64,000 nt of DNA from contig CM033394.1 of assembly GCA_019426215.1 (NCBI GenBank), positions 20,790,195 through 20,854,194 of the forward strand, in the 5' to 3' direction. Position 1 is the stretch's first letter, and each line of letters begins with the position of its first letter. Below are positions 24,106 through 36,261 of the stretch, piece by piece. The position numbers were made by a program, and so were the translations under genes. The notes under the pieces are model-generated. The model worked only from the letters and a program-made list of their open reading frames with translations, did not search any database and was not told where the DNA came from. Source of the DNA: Buddleja alternifolia (lineage: Eukaryota > Streptophyta > Magnoliopsida > Lamiales > Scrophulariaceae).

Positions 24106-25489
24106 ATGGATGTTTCCTCATAGCATCAAGAGTTATTTGTGTCATTACAAGAGATCGTATCGGACATCTCCATAATTTTAATGGTTTTTTATCGTTTCTA
24201 TCGAGGCCGTCGGAAACCACATCGTTGTGCCCAAGTTTTGACAATGCCTACCTATAGTATGAAATTCAAAATTCAAAAACAATTAGAACACATGCATGAT
24301 TTGGTTTCTCTCAATGATGAAACATGCATAGATAATCTTAGAATGTCTAGAAATGCATTAGGGCGTCTGTGCTACAAACTTGAAAATGTTGGTGGCCTTG
24401 AAAATACTAAGAACGTTACCGTAAGTGAGCAAGTTGCCATTTTTTTGACTGTATTAGCACATCATAAGAAAAATTGCATAGTCAAACATGATTTCAAAAG
24501 GTCAGGTTACACAATAAGTAAACACTTCAATAGTGTACTATCTGCGTTACTTAAGTTGTATAACTTGTTTCTGGTGAAACCAACACCTATTGAAGATGAC
24601 ACAACAAACGAACGGTGGAAATGGTTTAAGGTACAAAGTTTGCACTTTTTTGACATAAAAATATTACCCTAATAAGTTTGTGTACTGTTATGTAAGTATG
24701 TTGTTATTTCTTAGTTTATAGGGTTGCTTAGGTGCATTAGATGTCACTGACATTCCTTTGCGAGTGGCTAAAACAGATAAGCCCCGTTATAGAAATAGAA
24801 AGGGGGATGTATCAGTAAATGTCCTTGTCGTGTGCGATATAAACATGAATTATGTTTATATGTTATGTGGTTGGGAGGGTTTCGCAGCTGATAGCAGGGT
24901 GTTAAGAGATGCCATAACTAGAGAGAACGACTTTAGAATTCCAGATGATATTTATATGTGGTCATATTCTAACTAGGGTCAAGTTAATTACATATTTTTA
25001 TTATTTCATCATACACTATATTAACCTCGACACTTTCTTCCATACTTTTTTAACAGAAAATTATTATCTTTGTGACTCTGGGGTACACTAATGGGGATGG
25101 TTTTCTAGCACCTTATCGGGGTGTTAGATACCATATTCACGAGTGGAATTCGCATCGAACTCCCCTACAAAATGCCCATGAACTCCTCAATAAGATTCAT
25201 GCAAGGGCTCGTAATGTAATAGAAAGGTCATTTGCGTTATTGAAGGGTAGATGGGCAATATTGCGCCGTACAAAATCGAATCATCATGGCATGTGCTTTG
25301 CCACATAATTTCATCAGAATTGAGATGCCAGTTGATCCATTAGAAGCAGAGTTCCCCAAGGTTGACGATGAAATTTCTGATGACCATAACTCCACTTTTA
25401 TTGATCAAGTCGAACCATCACAACATTGGAGTAATTGGCGGGAAAGTTTAGCTACCAATATGTTTGATGAGTGGAGGGGGTTTCGTTGA
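24106..25489 (+). pseudogene. PIF/Harbinger transposase (HARBI1-like, DDE_Tnp_4), disabled
   Basis: The start is ATG at 24106, with a TAG five codons later (24121). The first exon runs to a donor at 24631, and the second starts at 24722. The catalytic region is clear: GCLGALDVTDIPLRV (first Asp), GWEGFAADSRVLRDA (second Asp), then YYLCDSGYTNGDGFLAPYRG-type sequence and NVIERSFALLKGRWAIL (Glu). The N-terminal helix-turn-helix part (LRMSRNALGRLCYKL) is typical. A one-base insertion near 25082 and a frameshift near 25275 disable the third exon. The last part (PHNFIRIEM...) ends at 25489. A second Harbinger-type gene follows, as usual. No terminal inverted repeats were found. Confidence 0.88.
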
Positions 25490-25813
25490 GAAACAAAAAA
25501 TTTCAAATGTCCTACTGCGAGGAATTGTTTTAAGCACATTATTCGTGAGCTATTATTTATCTCACAATTCGGTAAATTTTTGGAGGGGAACCATGTATGA
25601 CTTGATTATGCACGTTGCTGTGACTATGCTACTATTACTATCTTATTTAAGTGCTACTCTAACTATTTTATTTGATTACAATTATGCATAATGTAAGCTC
25701 CTTTTTTGTGTACATGAGTTTAATATGGTATATGTGTATGAGTATGGTGTAATTTGGAAAACATTTAACTATCACACCACTGTATATTCAAAGATTTATG
25801 TTTCAGGACTCTA
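25490..25813 (+). other. Spacer between the two Harbinger genes
   Basis: AT-rich, no supported gene. Confidence 0.6.
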
Positions 25814-26991
25814 ATGGCTGCGTCATCAGGCCGGATCAGAGGTGGGGCGGCTAATTTGGGTAACGGTAAGTCAACCAGGAGATGTTGGACTCCTGATGAA
25901 GAGAAGGTTTTGGCAAATGCATTGAAGGACCTTCTTGCAAGAGGTTACAAAGCAGATAATGGGTTCAAGAGTGGCTACCAGATGCTTCTAGAACAAGCAA
26001 TGGTTCAAGCTTTTCCTGAAACAAATATAAGGGCTGATCCTCACATTAATTCTAGGATAACGGTTTGGAGGAAAAACTATGCCACAATATCGACCCTGCA
26101 GAGCCGAAGTGGGTTTGGTTGGAATGATGCCATTAACAGGATCACAGTAGAAAGTGAAGATGCTTGGAATAACTTTGTTAAGGTGGACAACTTTTTTGAA
26201 TTTAAATTGAATAATAGTCAATTTCCACAAGCAAATTTTGACTTCTTTTTTCACAAAAAATTATTAATTATTTCACATTTTCAAAACTAAAGCAAAGTTT
26301 TGCATTAATTAATCTACGCCACTCACAAATGTTTATAATTTTTAATGTTTTCACATTCTTAGACTGATAGCAAGGCCCGTAACATGAGGTACAAAACATG
26401 GCCACTGTACAAGGATTGGGTCGAGATATTTGGCAAAGATAGGGCAACTAGTGAGGGGGCTAAAGGTTTTGCAGATGTTAGGGGGCTGAAGATTTTGCAG
26501 ATGTTGTTCAAGAGCAAGTACACAGTCCTCATGTTAACCTTTCCGGCAAAGAGAATGAATTTGGTGGTGATTACGTAACGTTTTACAGCAATCCTCAAGT
26601 TGATGAATGCCAAAGTATGTCATTTTCCAATGCCAATCATGGTGGTAGTAACAAGAGCTCGGACAAGAGAAAGAGGAAGGTGGTGGATGAAAATGACGAT
26701 CGTTTCATAGACCCAATGACTTCCTTTTGCGACAAGACTAACGAAAGGCTAGGTGACATTTCAAGGCGTATTGGATTTGAACATGACGCGTCCTTATCTA
26801 GGAAGGTTGTTTATGAAGCACTGGGGGATTTGGGGAGCTCGCTCGACATGGAAGGAATGATATTGGTTTCACACCTTATTGTTAACAACACAAAAAACAT
26901 GGATCTATTCTTCAATCTGCCTATCGATGGAAGGAAAACGATGGTTCATATGATATTGGAGGGGAAGTTTCCGGGGATGGGTGGATATTAA
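25814..26991 (+). pseudogene. MYB/SANT-like partner protein of PIF/Harbinger, frameshifted
   Basis: ATG at 25814 gives MAASSGRIRGG, then the Myb_DNA-bind_3 type domain (RRCWTPDEEKVLANALKDLL...FGWNDA). A donor at 26183 (AAG|GTGG) and acceptor at 26361-26362 join in frame to TDSKARNMRYKTWPLYKDWVEIFGKDRATSEGA. A 26-bp tandem duplication (26455-26480, 26481-26506) then breaks the frame. The downstream frame continues to a stop at 26991 with a basic segment (DKRKRK) and a C-terminal helical part. In active Harbinger pairs this protein binds the ends and helps import the transposase; that is family knowledge. Confidence 0.85.
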
Positions 26992-27540
26992 TATGTTATA
27001 GTTGAAGTATGCTTTGTTAACACTCTTGATTAACTTTAGGTTGTTATTTTATTTGCTTTCCTTCACTTGCTTTGCAATTGGTATATGTGTCTGCATACTA
27101 TATTAATTATAAGTTGCTTTTCTATTATTATCTTTATGAAAATCTATGTTTAGGTAAACTTTGGCCTTTATATTTTTGGCTTTATATGAGTACATAATTC
27201 ACTACCAAGTTCATAGCATTATGATAATACTATGATAACTAATGTCCCATATAACATCCACAGTCATCATTCCTACCAAACCAGGAAATGTTGGTTGCAA
27301 CATTTTTTTGAAATATTAATCCACCAGGTGCAAACAAAATTAACAACATAAATACAAATTATGAATTATAAAACACATCCATGCAACCCGTTAAACAAAA
27401 GTTAGTGTCCAAAATATAAATCCATACATACCAAATTTGAAAGTCCTAGCAATAAAACAGAAATCTGGTACTTAATTAATCAACATAAATTTAAAACAAC
27501 ATGAACCATTAAAATAGTATTAGGGGCCCAAAATGCAAAC
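26992..27540. other. Spacer without recognised gene
   Basis: AT-rich. It may include 3' sequence of the B3 gene on the minus strand. Confidence 0.5.
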
Positions 27541-28622
27541 TCAACGTACCCTACCCCTTCTCTCAATAACAACATCCATGTTAACCGTGTTACCCAGCCC
27601 TTCTCTCATCTCGAACACGCAAATGTCACCACCTCTGATCCTATTTGCATTTGCAAATTCCGACCACCCCTCTTTTAGTGCAAATGTTTTTGGACTTTCT
27701 GTGCCTGACTGATCAAACCGACTAATCCATTTCAGATTGACACTCCATGTTCGTTGGGAAAAGGCTGGTACTTTCAAATTGGCCAAAGTAAAGTCCAATA
27801 TATTATAGGCCATCAACGCACGAGATGGGAGGCTCTACCATTACAATGTATTATAAACCATTTTATAAGAACAAATATAAATCAAATTGTGTCGGACCGA
27901 AAGGTTGAAGAACTATAACAAATTAATTTTGACATACCAATCTAGCTAGGTGTGCATATCGATAATTATAGCCACTGGAGCGGGGTACGTTGACTCTGAA
28001 AATTTTTGCTCTTTCGACTTCATCATCACCTTCATGCTTAGGATAGTCATCAACATCTATTACATCCACATCTTCTTCATTATCATCACTTGCATCTACA
28101 CATTAATTGTGGATCAAATGGATGTTATATATTGCCTCATCGGAAAAATTATTTTGTTGTTTAGAAATCTATAATGTATCACTTATGAATTTATATCAGG
28201 AAAACGAAACTACCTTCATTGTCTTCCTATTCGTCATCGCTTTCAATTGCAACAACAGTTTGGTCGTAAATTTTAACATCGAACTGCATATTTCCCATGT
28301 GCATGAAAACCAACACGTAAGTCTCGTGATCATCGCTGGCTGAAATAAATTGTTGCCACTCGTTCCTGGAAAAGCCAAGATAGCACCGCTAATTTCTTGT
28401 AGCCTGAAAACTGTTGCTCCCCGCTGTGTGTGAATGGTAAATGGATCTCCAATAGATGCATTAGCCCGATTCACAAAAAGAGGGGGGTAAAGACTACATA
28501 CAAAGCAAATTCAATATTAAGTTATATTAAATTTCCTCACAAAACAATTGTAAAATAACTATTTTACAATAAAAGCTCAAACTAATTTTTTATTTTCCAA
28601 ACTAAACTTTTTATATCTTACC
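27541..28622 (-). pseudogene. REM-like gene with two B3 DNA-binding domains, probably a pseudogene
   Basis: Four exon-like blocks are visible on the minus strand. Block 1 ends at 28622 with NFLKVMFGMTWDQHM before a GTAAGA donor. Block 2 (about 28495-28165) holds the rest of a B3 domain: PPLFVNRANASIGDPFTI, a one-base shift near 28375, then GFSRNEWQQFISASDDHETYVLVF. Block 3 (about 28097-27945) has an acidic linker and RAKIFRVNVPRSSG. Block 4 (about 27838-27541) has a second B3 domain (GWSEFANANRIRGGDICVFEM) and ends with TGA. A TAG in the acidic linker (near 28220) interrupts block 2. The two lesions suggest a pseudogene, although sequencing error cannot be excluded. B3/REM proteins bind DNA in the nucleus. 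This is the best candidate for a non-transposon gene here. Confidence 0.7.
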
Positions 28623-28804
28623 ATATGTTGATCCCATGTCATCCCAAACATGACCTTTAAGAAGTTGAGAACATCATATTTATTTCCAGATATTATGATC
28701 TTGAATCTGGCTGCGCAGTAGAAAAATATGCAGTTGTGGTCAACCCAATTTGCAAAGTATTGTCGAAGATGTATTAAAAATGGTTCGAATGGTTTATATC
28801 CCAA

Positions 28805-31410
28805 AACATAAATCGTGCAATTTTGTATCTACCCTAAACAATAACTATAAATGAAAATTTGGATCACATGTAGTGGAAGGAACTCATCTGACTAGATATG
28901 TCTGACCATATGAATATGTGATATACATGAATAGAGCGCGAAATATTATATACGCATGCACGTGGAACTCCCTATAATGTTAAGCCATTTTACTTCAATT
29001 TAGTTGGTATAAAAATAATAATGCATTAACATGTAAATTTGTTATTCCTATATAAATTATTTATAGCTTGATATTACAACATATATTTTCCTTTAACGGC
29101 TAGTTAAAATTATAACTATGAGTCTATGACAGATTAATGTCAAATATTAGAAATCAAAATAATTAAAGAGTGACTTTATGATTTTAACAATTAGCTGAAG
29201 CAATTTTGGTATAAGCACAGTCTAATATAATAAGCTAAATTTATTTATCAATATATAGCATGAAACGGTCTTACTAATTATAAGTGAGGATTTATCACTA
29301 CCATTAAACACTAAATCATATAGCGGTTATGATTTGCATGCCTTGTCAATTAATGGATATTCAAATGCATGGGTATATGGTAATTAAGGAGGCTATGGTT
29401 AATTCTTGTTGTGAAATTTTATCAAATTCACCAGGTATATGTTTCTTTGTTATGTTCTACAAAGCCCTATTAATACTTATAATCTTTCACCATTGTTTCA
29501 ATAAATTGAGGATGTATGGTACTGGTTACATGAATTAACAACGGCTATTTGGTTTCTTCACATTATGATATATAGTGTTCAAATGCTAGCAAATAATGAA
29601 TTTATTAAATCATTTGGATGTTATGTATATGGTTGACCCAGAGAGGGAATTGGAAAATTTATAGCATATAAAATATGAGGTTTAAGATAATTAATTATTG
29701 TTGTGGGAGTTCAATCCTCATCAGTAGCTATTTTTAGTTATAGCAGTGTTTTGATACTATCAATTCATAACCTTAATTAGTGTCATCAGTACATAATAAA
29801 TTGGAAGTTACATGTTCTTATTGATATATGTTGATTTCATGTGTGAGAATTTTATTTAATTAAGATGTGTGTTTGTGTTGTCAATAGAAATTGTCCTGGG
29901 CAAGAGAAATTATATGTATATTCACTTATGAGAAAATATGAGAAAGATATGTTTTATCTCTGTGTTATCTCTGTGTTATTTACCATAAGTATTTCACCTA
30001 TCAATCCCCATGAGGAAAAATAGAAATTGGGTTGAATACTTAAATGGGATGAGTTTTCTCTTTGTTAATAATAATTAAGAAAAGGGAGTAATTTTTCTCG
30101 CTAAGTTCAAATGAAGTTTGCTGAAATCAAGAATGAGCTATATTGCCCTAATCTTATATTATCCTTATCCATGTGGTTGAAATGATCAAGCTGTAGAGCT
30201 TTACAATGAGATTTGTTATAAATGGAAATTGTATTGTCTTATGAATTTTTCTTTCCCAAGCTAGTACAGAGAAGTGTGGGGGTTATAATTTTGATCGTGT
30301 TTATTTAATACATGAGTTACTACGATTTACCAAATTGTCAATTATGATAACGAATTCTTGGTGATTTTACATATTAATTTTCTTGTAAAATGTGGGGTTT
30401 CATTTAATTATGATAAATATTATGAACTTTATTGAGTAAAAGTGTAAGAGATTCCTGCACATGAAATTAATAAAGAAATGACCTGAAATTGACATAGAAA
30501 ATGAGTTGACGGTCCAAGAGATTTTGAGATATTATGTCTTGTGAAGCTAACAACTTATATATTAAGATATTATGTCTTGTGAAGTTCACTTTTGAAATGT
30601 AGGTTGTTGCATATGAAACGAAAATATACAAGAGGATGCATCATAAAAGAAGAGAACATGATATTCCGTGTAATAGAAAATTGCCCAAGGGGCATATAAT
30701 AATTTATTCCATGAGATGGAATTGAGGCATAATAAAACTTTATTCCATGAGGTGGAATTGCCTCGAGGACTAGCGTAACGAGAGGCTATATCCTCATCAT
30801 CGAGGGGGATGGGCAAAGCCCATAAGGGAGTCACCCCGGGAGTAACCTAACCTCTGTGATTGGTGATCCCATGAAACAGGTTCAATGGGTAGGAACAACC
30901 CGCAACGCATGACTCAAATATAAAACACATTATTTTGAGGAGAGTATCTAAGGAGATGCCTCCTTCCCATCCCTAAGGAGAAGTGCAATTAAAAAAAAAA
31001 AGTGTGATGTTGGGTTGGGTTTTGACCCTTAATGAGACCAAGGCGAGGATTCGAAGGGTAGAGGTCACACGTACCCTTGGAGGTTTCACCTAAGTGAGAG
31101 TTGCCTTGATGGCCGGGGCTAACCTTAGAGACCTCACGAGAATCAGGATCTGTGTGCATGCCCAGTTAACGCTCTAACCTGCTATAACCATGTCCTAAAG
31201 TCAATACTGTGTGTGTGGTGATTGAAGTTTGGCTAAAGGGACCTGATTCGAGGCCAAGTCCATTATGGCTCCCTCAAACGGATATTGATATCACTAAGTG
31301 CAGGTTCAAGCCCGGAAGGCACCTGCACCGATTGTATGGTATAAGTTGCCACCATATTTATTTATTTATTTATTTATTGAATTTAAGAAATTTTAAATCT
31401 TGTTGGGGAT
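28805..31410. other. Spacer without recognised gene; possible retroelement 3' region
   Basis: AT-rich to about 30580, then a GC-richer stretch (30700-31330) with no credible ORF. It directly precedes an LTR-like segment at 31411, so it may be internal sequence of a decayed LTR retrotransposon. Confidence 0.35.
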
Positions 31411-31980
31411 TGTTGGAAATAAGCTTTAAAATTTCTTTAAATTATTATTTATTTCCAACATTTTAATTTTATCATAATGTGCCATTTTAATTTATATTTA
31501 TTTTAGACTAATGACTTCATTAAACCTTATTTTATGAGATATTTGACCACTTTAATTTCTTCATTAGTGGGCCTAATTATATTGTGATTATGATGATTTT
31601 ATTACATTGTTAGTGGTCCATTAAGTCTTTTATAACGGTCATACTCTATTTTACTATATAAAGAGGTCATAGCTATTTTTATTGGCACAAGTGACACAAG
31701 TGAGATTATGAGTTCTTAAGATGATTTTCATTTTACTCCCACAAGAGTGTTAGTGTTTTGGAAACTTGATGGTGGACTGCTTTCTAGTCTCCTCGAGGAC
31801 GTGCACTCGAGATGAGACACCGCAGTGAGCTAATGGGTTTTATCCTGGAGTCATGATCAGTCGTCAGAACCTGCACGTAGGGAGGCAATCGTGACTTTAG
31901 AACAACATCATCGTGACTCTCCATTGCTCCAACGTCATATTTACCGAGTTTTATGCGGTTTGATTTATATTTATATATTA
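31411..31980 (+). mobile_element. Probable LTR remnant
   Basis: TGTTGGAAAT starts after a G-rich tract (TTGTTGGGGA), like the junction of a polypurine tract and an LTR. A TATA box TATATAAAG lies at 31655-31663, followed by a GC-richer leader-like part. The right end and target duplications were not found. Confidence 0.35.
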
Positions 31981-32718
31981 TGAAGTTAGGACAATTACAG
32001 TATATATATTGTTGAGATTATTTTATTATTCTATAAACACAAATCACAAAAGTATTTACAACAATCACACGTCAATGGGAGTAGAACCCAAGACTTCTTA
32101 TATTTTCGGGCCTCATTTTCGCCAGTACAGGGAGGCTTTATCGACACTGCTACATTACTGATAAGTATAAAATTAGATTTATTTTAAATTATTCAACAGC
32201 GTAGCAGTATATAAACACATATACGTACCAACAGCTCTATAATGCAATTAGAATGTATTTATCTTCGTTGTTAGGGCATGTTGTCAACTAATTTTGATAA
32301 TGAATGAGGAAAAAAGTTTAGAACCCCAACATTGTGTAATTTTATTTATATTGGGATTTTTGTAAGGATTATTTTAACAACCACCAATGAAAAATTCAGT
32401 CGAAACCAAAGACTTTGTGAAGTATGCAGCCAACTTGTGGCGTCGATGAACGAATGTGAGGACCAACTTGTTCTGATTTAATTATGACCACATATAAGCT
32501 AGTTGTATACTTGTATTACTGCTGGAAGGTGGAAACTATCTGGTAATTAAATATTCCTATAATTGCAATATTGGCCAGAGATTTTAGCAGCCTCAAAAGT
32601 TTATTAAGCCTAATTATTGTATTTTCTTTTCTCGTCATATTTTAACTAAATTGATTAATCCTGATCAAATTGAAATCTCATCATATTTGCACATTAATCA
32701 TGATGCTTGATTTCGTTT
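31981..32718. other. Spacer without recognised gene
   Basis: AT-rich, nothing supported. Confidence 0.5.
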
Positions 32719-33096
32719 CACTACTACAAAAATACACTATTACAGCATACCTATTACAACGGTTCTGGTAAAACCATTGAACGGAGGTACCTATTACAGC
32801 GGTTCTAAAAAGAACCACTGTAATAGGTCTATTACAGCGGTTCTTACAAGTACTGCTATAATATTTTACACCTATTACAGCGGTTCACATAAGAACCGCT
32901 GTAATAGGCCAAAACGAAAAAATTTAAAACCCTTTTAACTTCCCGCTTCTCTCTCTTACTCTCAAAACTTAAAACCCATGTCAGCCTCTCTCTCTCTCTA
33001 CTCTTGGTTTCTGTCTCTCTCGATCCCCACAAAAACTCGGCACCACGGCCGCCGCCGCCGCCTCCACCACCACCACGACCGTAAGCTTCTTCTCTT

Positions 33097-33147
<51 letters not shown>

Positions 33148-33417
33148 GTATATTTGTATATGTGTGAGTGTATGTATGTGTGGGTATATGTATATGTGGG
33201 TGTATGTATATTTGTGTATGTGTGGGTGTATGTATATTAGTGTATGTGTGGGTGTATTTATGTATATTTGTGTATGTGTGGATGGGTGTATGTATATTTG
33301 TGTATATGTGGTTGTATGTATATTTGTGTATGTGTGGTGTATGTATATTTGTGTATGTGTGGTTGTATGTATATTTGTGTATGTGTGGGTGTATATATGT
33401 TTGTGTATTTACTAAAA
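32719..33417 (+). mobile_element. Truncated CACTA element, 5' end only
   Basis: It begins CACTACTACAAAAATACAC, identical at its start to the 5' end of the element at 20667. It then has subterminal hairpins TATTACAGCGGTTC...GAACCGCTGTAATA, a CTCTCT leader, (TA)n and a TGTGTATGTGTGGGTGTATG minisatellite in the same order as 19620-20650. No transposase and no opposite end are found; similarity stops near 33417. TTT (32716-32718) would be the target duplication, without a visible partner. Confidence 0.85.
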
Positions 33418-33436
33418 TATTTCTCATTTGAAATTT

Positions 33437-33591
33437 TGCTGTGTCGGAATGACACGAAATTCGCACGGTCATAGCGAAACGGTGTTGTCAAAATAATGCT
33501 TGGCCAGCGGCAGCCACAAACCGTGAGTGAGAATTAGTTGAGGTGCGCGAAAGCTGGCCCAAACACTCCGTGGGTAAACCAAAAAAAAAAA
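33437..33591 (+). mobile_element. Possible SINE fragment with poly(A) end
   Basis: A GC-rich stretch (GAGGTGCGCGAAAGCTGGCC) ends in CC followed by 11 A, resembling the 3' part of tRNA-derived plant SINEs. No clear A/B boxes or duplications were seen. Confidence 0.3.
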
Positions 33592-34751
33592 GTACATGGG
33601 GGCAAAGTCGACTTTTTCATAAAAATTTAATTTTTAGCCTTTTTTCAACTTAATGGCGAGGGCAAAAAAGACTTTGGGCAGATTCCAACCATTTCTACCG
33701 CGCTCGTGTAATTTTCCAAAGATTGAAGGGGTGTAGACGTAATTTGAAAGATAAGAGGGGTTGATTTGTAAATCGAACAAACCTCAAGTGGCCCTACGTA
33801 TTATTTTCTCTTATTTATATGTGAATGATGTAAAGGGAGACGGACAAAAAGATACTTGCATCCATTTTCTTGACTAACTAATCAACTCGGGCAGTATATA
33901 TAATAAAGCGATAGGAACAAGATGTTTTGCTTCACATTTGAACTATAATTTTGGGCCCAGAGTCTTTTTGTCTTTTCTAGGGTTTTAAGCATCACATTTC
34001 AACTATGCAGATTTTAGTTTATATACACACCTCAATAAGGACAGATGTTGTCGTGCTTAATTCTAGGCCAATGCCGTAAACTGCATGCATCCACTAGCTA
34101 AGAATATTCTCCGACGACTCCGACCCGGAGAATTACACTTCTTGCCACTACCTTTTTGTCAAATTAATTTTACTCTCTTTAATTAATTTTAAACAATTCA
34201 AGATATATCTTATACGTTAATTGCACTTGTACCATAGCTGCTACTCATTGTACCTCTTCATCATGTTAACTCAATTCCAAATCCCCACCGCTAAAATGCC
34301 TAGCTTGTACTGCTTCAGATGGATTTGCTAGCAGATATACATATATATATGGATATACATATATAAACAAATTATAAAGGCCCATGACTGTAAGTTAATT
34401 GTTGAACTTTGGCCTCAATTATATTCGAGGAGGGTCGGTGGATAGCAGGGTTTGAGTCGAATTTCGTTCATCCCTAAATATATTTTTATCGATTACGAAA
34501 AATTATATTTGATCCCGTTTAAAAGTTAATGAAGTCGAGCTAGAACAAGTTTTAACTGAATTTACATGATATTGTGTTGTATCTAATTTCGCTTATCAAA
34601 TGAGATTGTAGCCAGTGATCTGTGGTCAACAATAGAGCAATTGACTCGTTCTTCGTCCCTAGCAGTAATAAGGGTTGAGCTTACGTACATTCACGTGTTA
34701 CTTAGTCTCATCTAGGGGCATTTGGCCAGATATTATAATTTTAGTCTGGGA
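33592..34751. other. Spacer without recognised gene
   Basis: AT-rich, no supported ORF or element boundary. Confidence 0.5.
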
Positions 34752-34760
34752 AATTTAAAA

Positions 34761-35127
34761 GGGATAAATGCAAAAAACCCTCCTGTGTTAATGCGAAATT
34801 GCAAAAAAACACCTGTGTTAACGAAATAGGCTAAAAATCACCATGTGTTCTTAAAAAGTCTGCAAATAGTGGGTTTTTGGAAAAAAAGAGCGTGTTTTTC
34901 TTGTTTTTTTACCTTTAATGACATACTTCTTTGTTTGGAGAGTGTAAAAATGACAAAAAAAATGTCATTAAAGGCGAAAAATATAAAACACAAGCTCTTT
35001 TTTTCTTCCAAAAATCCACTATTTGCAGATTTTTTAAGAACACATGGTGGTTTTTAGCCTATTTCGTTTACACAGGTTTTTTTTGCAATTTCGCATTAAC
35101 AAAGGGGTTTTTCTTTGCTTTAATCCC
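34761..35127. mobile_element. Fold-back MULE-type miniature element
   Basis: The 367-bp element is mostly two long inverted arms, and its ends are GGGATAAATGC and (inverted) GGGATTAAAGC. Perfect 9-bp duplications AATTTAAAA flank it (34752-34760, 35128-35136). Nine-base duplications point to Mutator-like transposases. Long arms with a small centre make a hairpin transcript possible. There are no genes; apparent ORFs are shadows of the arms. Confidence 0.85.
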
Positions 35128-35136
35128 AATTTAAAA

Positions 35137-36252
35137 ATAATTAAGGACCGTTACTCTTGTAAATTAAAAGTGAATGATTAATCCCAAAATGTAAGAAGAA
35201 GACATACAAAATGGGAGTTGATAAAGGCACTCCACTTTTATTTGAGTTTCACCACAGAGACAAAAATACATTTTGGTCTATTAAAGTAATTCTTATCATT
35301 TTCTTTGACAAACTAGTTTTTTACCACTTTTCTAACTAAATGTAGAATAGGCATTCAAAATTTGATAGCTCATAATTTTAAAATTAAAAAGTGACGGATA
35401 ACTACCATAAATTATAAGTAAAAAAAAACAAGTTTATGGATATGACAAGACTTTTACTTATTTATTTGAAACCAAATTAGGATAAAAGTTATTTTATTTT
35501 GGATTTAAAATTGACAATTATTGTTTTGTTAAATTTAACAAAAAATAATAGTAGCAATTATTCGAGGTGGACATATTGAGTTTACCAATACTAACTCAGT
35601 GTAATATGATCTGACGAATTTTTTACTTTCTTGGGTAGTTTTTAGGTTTTTGATGTTATATTAATTTTCAATATTCAAAAAAGAAATTCTGATATTTATT
35701 ATGAAGCAAATGAGCAACCCATATCATTTAACGAGTTTGATAAAATTATATCGGAGTTTGAATATCCATAGCAAGATGATTAGTCTTATTGTATTGATAA
35801 AAAATAGTTTTTTTTTTATTTCCAAAAAGATGCTTGAAAAAAGGCGCAATTTATTTGGTATTATTTTCACAAAAAAGAATTAAAAAATATTCTTCAAAGT
35901 TAATTTAGAAGGGATTATTCAGTTCATCTTTTAATATTAATAAAAATTCTATATGATACATTGAGGAATATTATAGTTAACTTAGTTAATTTAAAAATGA
36001 TGTGGAGTGTCTATAACAAAACGTAAAATGATTTTATCAAGTCCCATATAAAATTTGCTACTGAAACAATTTCAGTCACATATTTAGCGAAGTCCCTGAC
36101 ATTTCTAATAGTGAACAGTTTTGGTTTTTATTATTTATATGTTTACTCCAATTCATATTTCAAATAGTAACTCACTTAGAGGGTGTTTGTTTCAGCTTAA
36201 TTACTTAAAAGATCTTATAAGCTTTTACACGTTTATAAGATGTTAATTTGAT
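35137..36252. other. AT-rich spacer without recognised gene
   Basis: No supported ORF, repeat boundary or RNA gene. Confidence 0.5.
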
Positions 36253-36261
36253 CTTATATTA

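Noticed and set aside
31209..31330. tRNA-like A and B boxes (TGGCTAAAGGG, GGTTCAAGCCC), possible SINE
   Set aside because: The boxes are over 70 bp apart and no tail or duplication was found.
32978..33491. Open frames with YVWVYVYLCM- or HTYTNIHT-type repeats on both strands
   Set aside because: They are translations of the CACTA 5' microsatellite and minisatellite.
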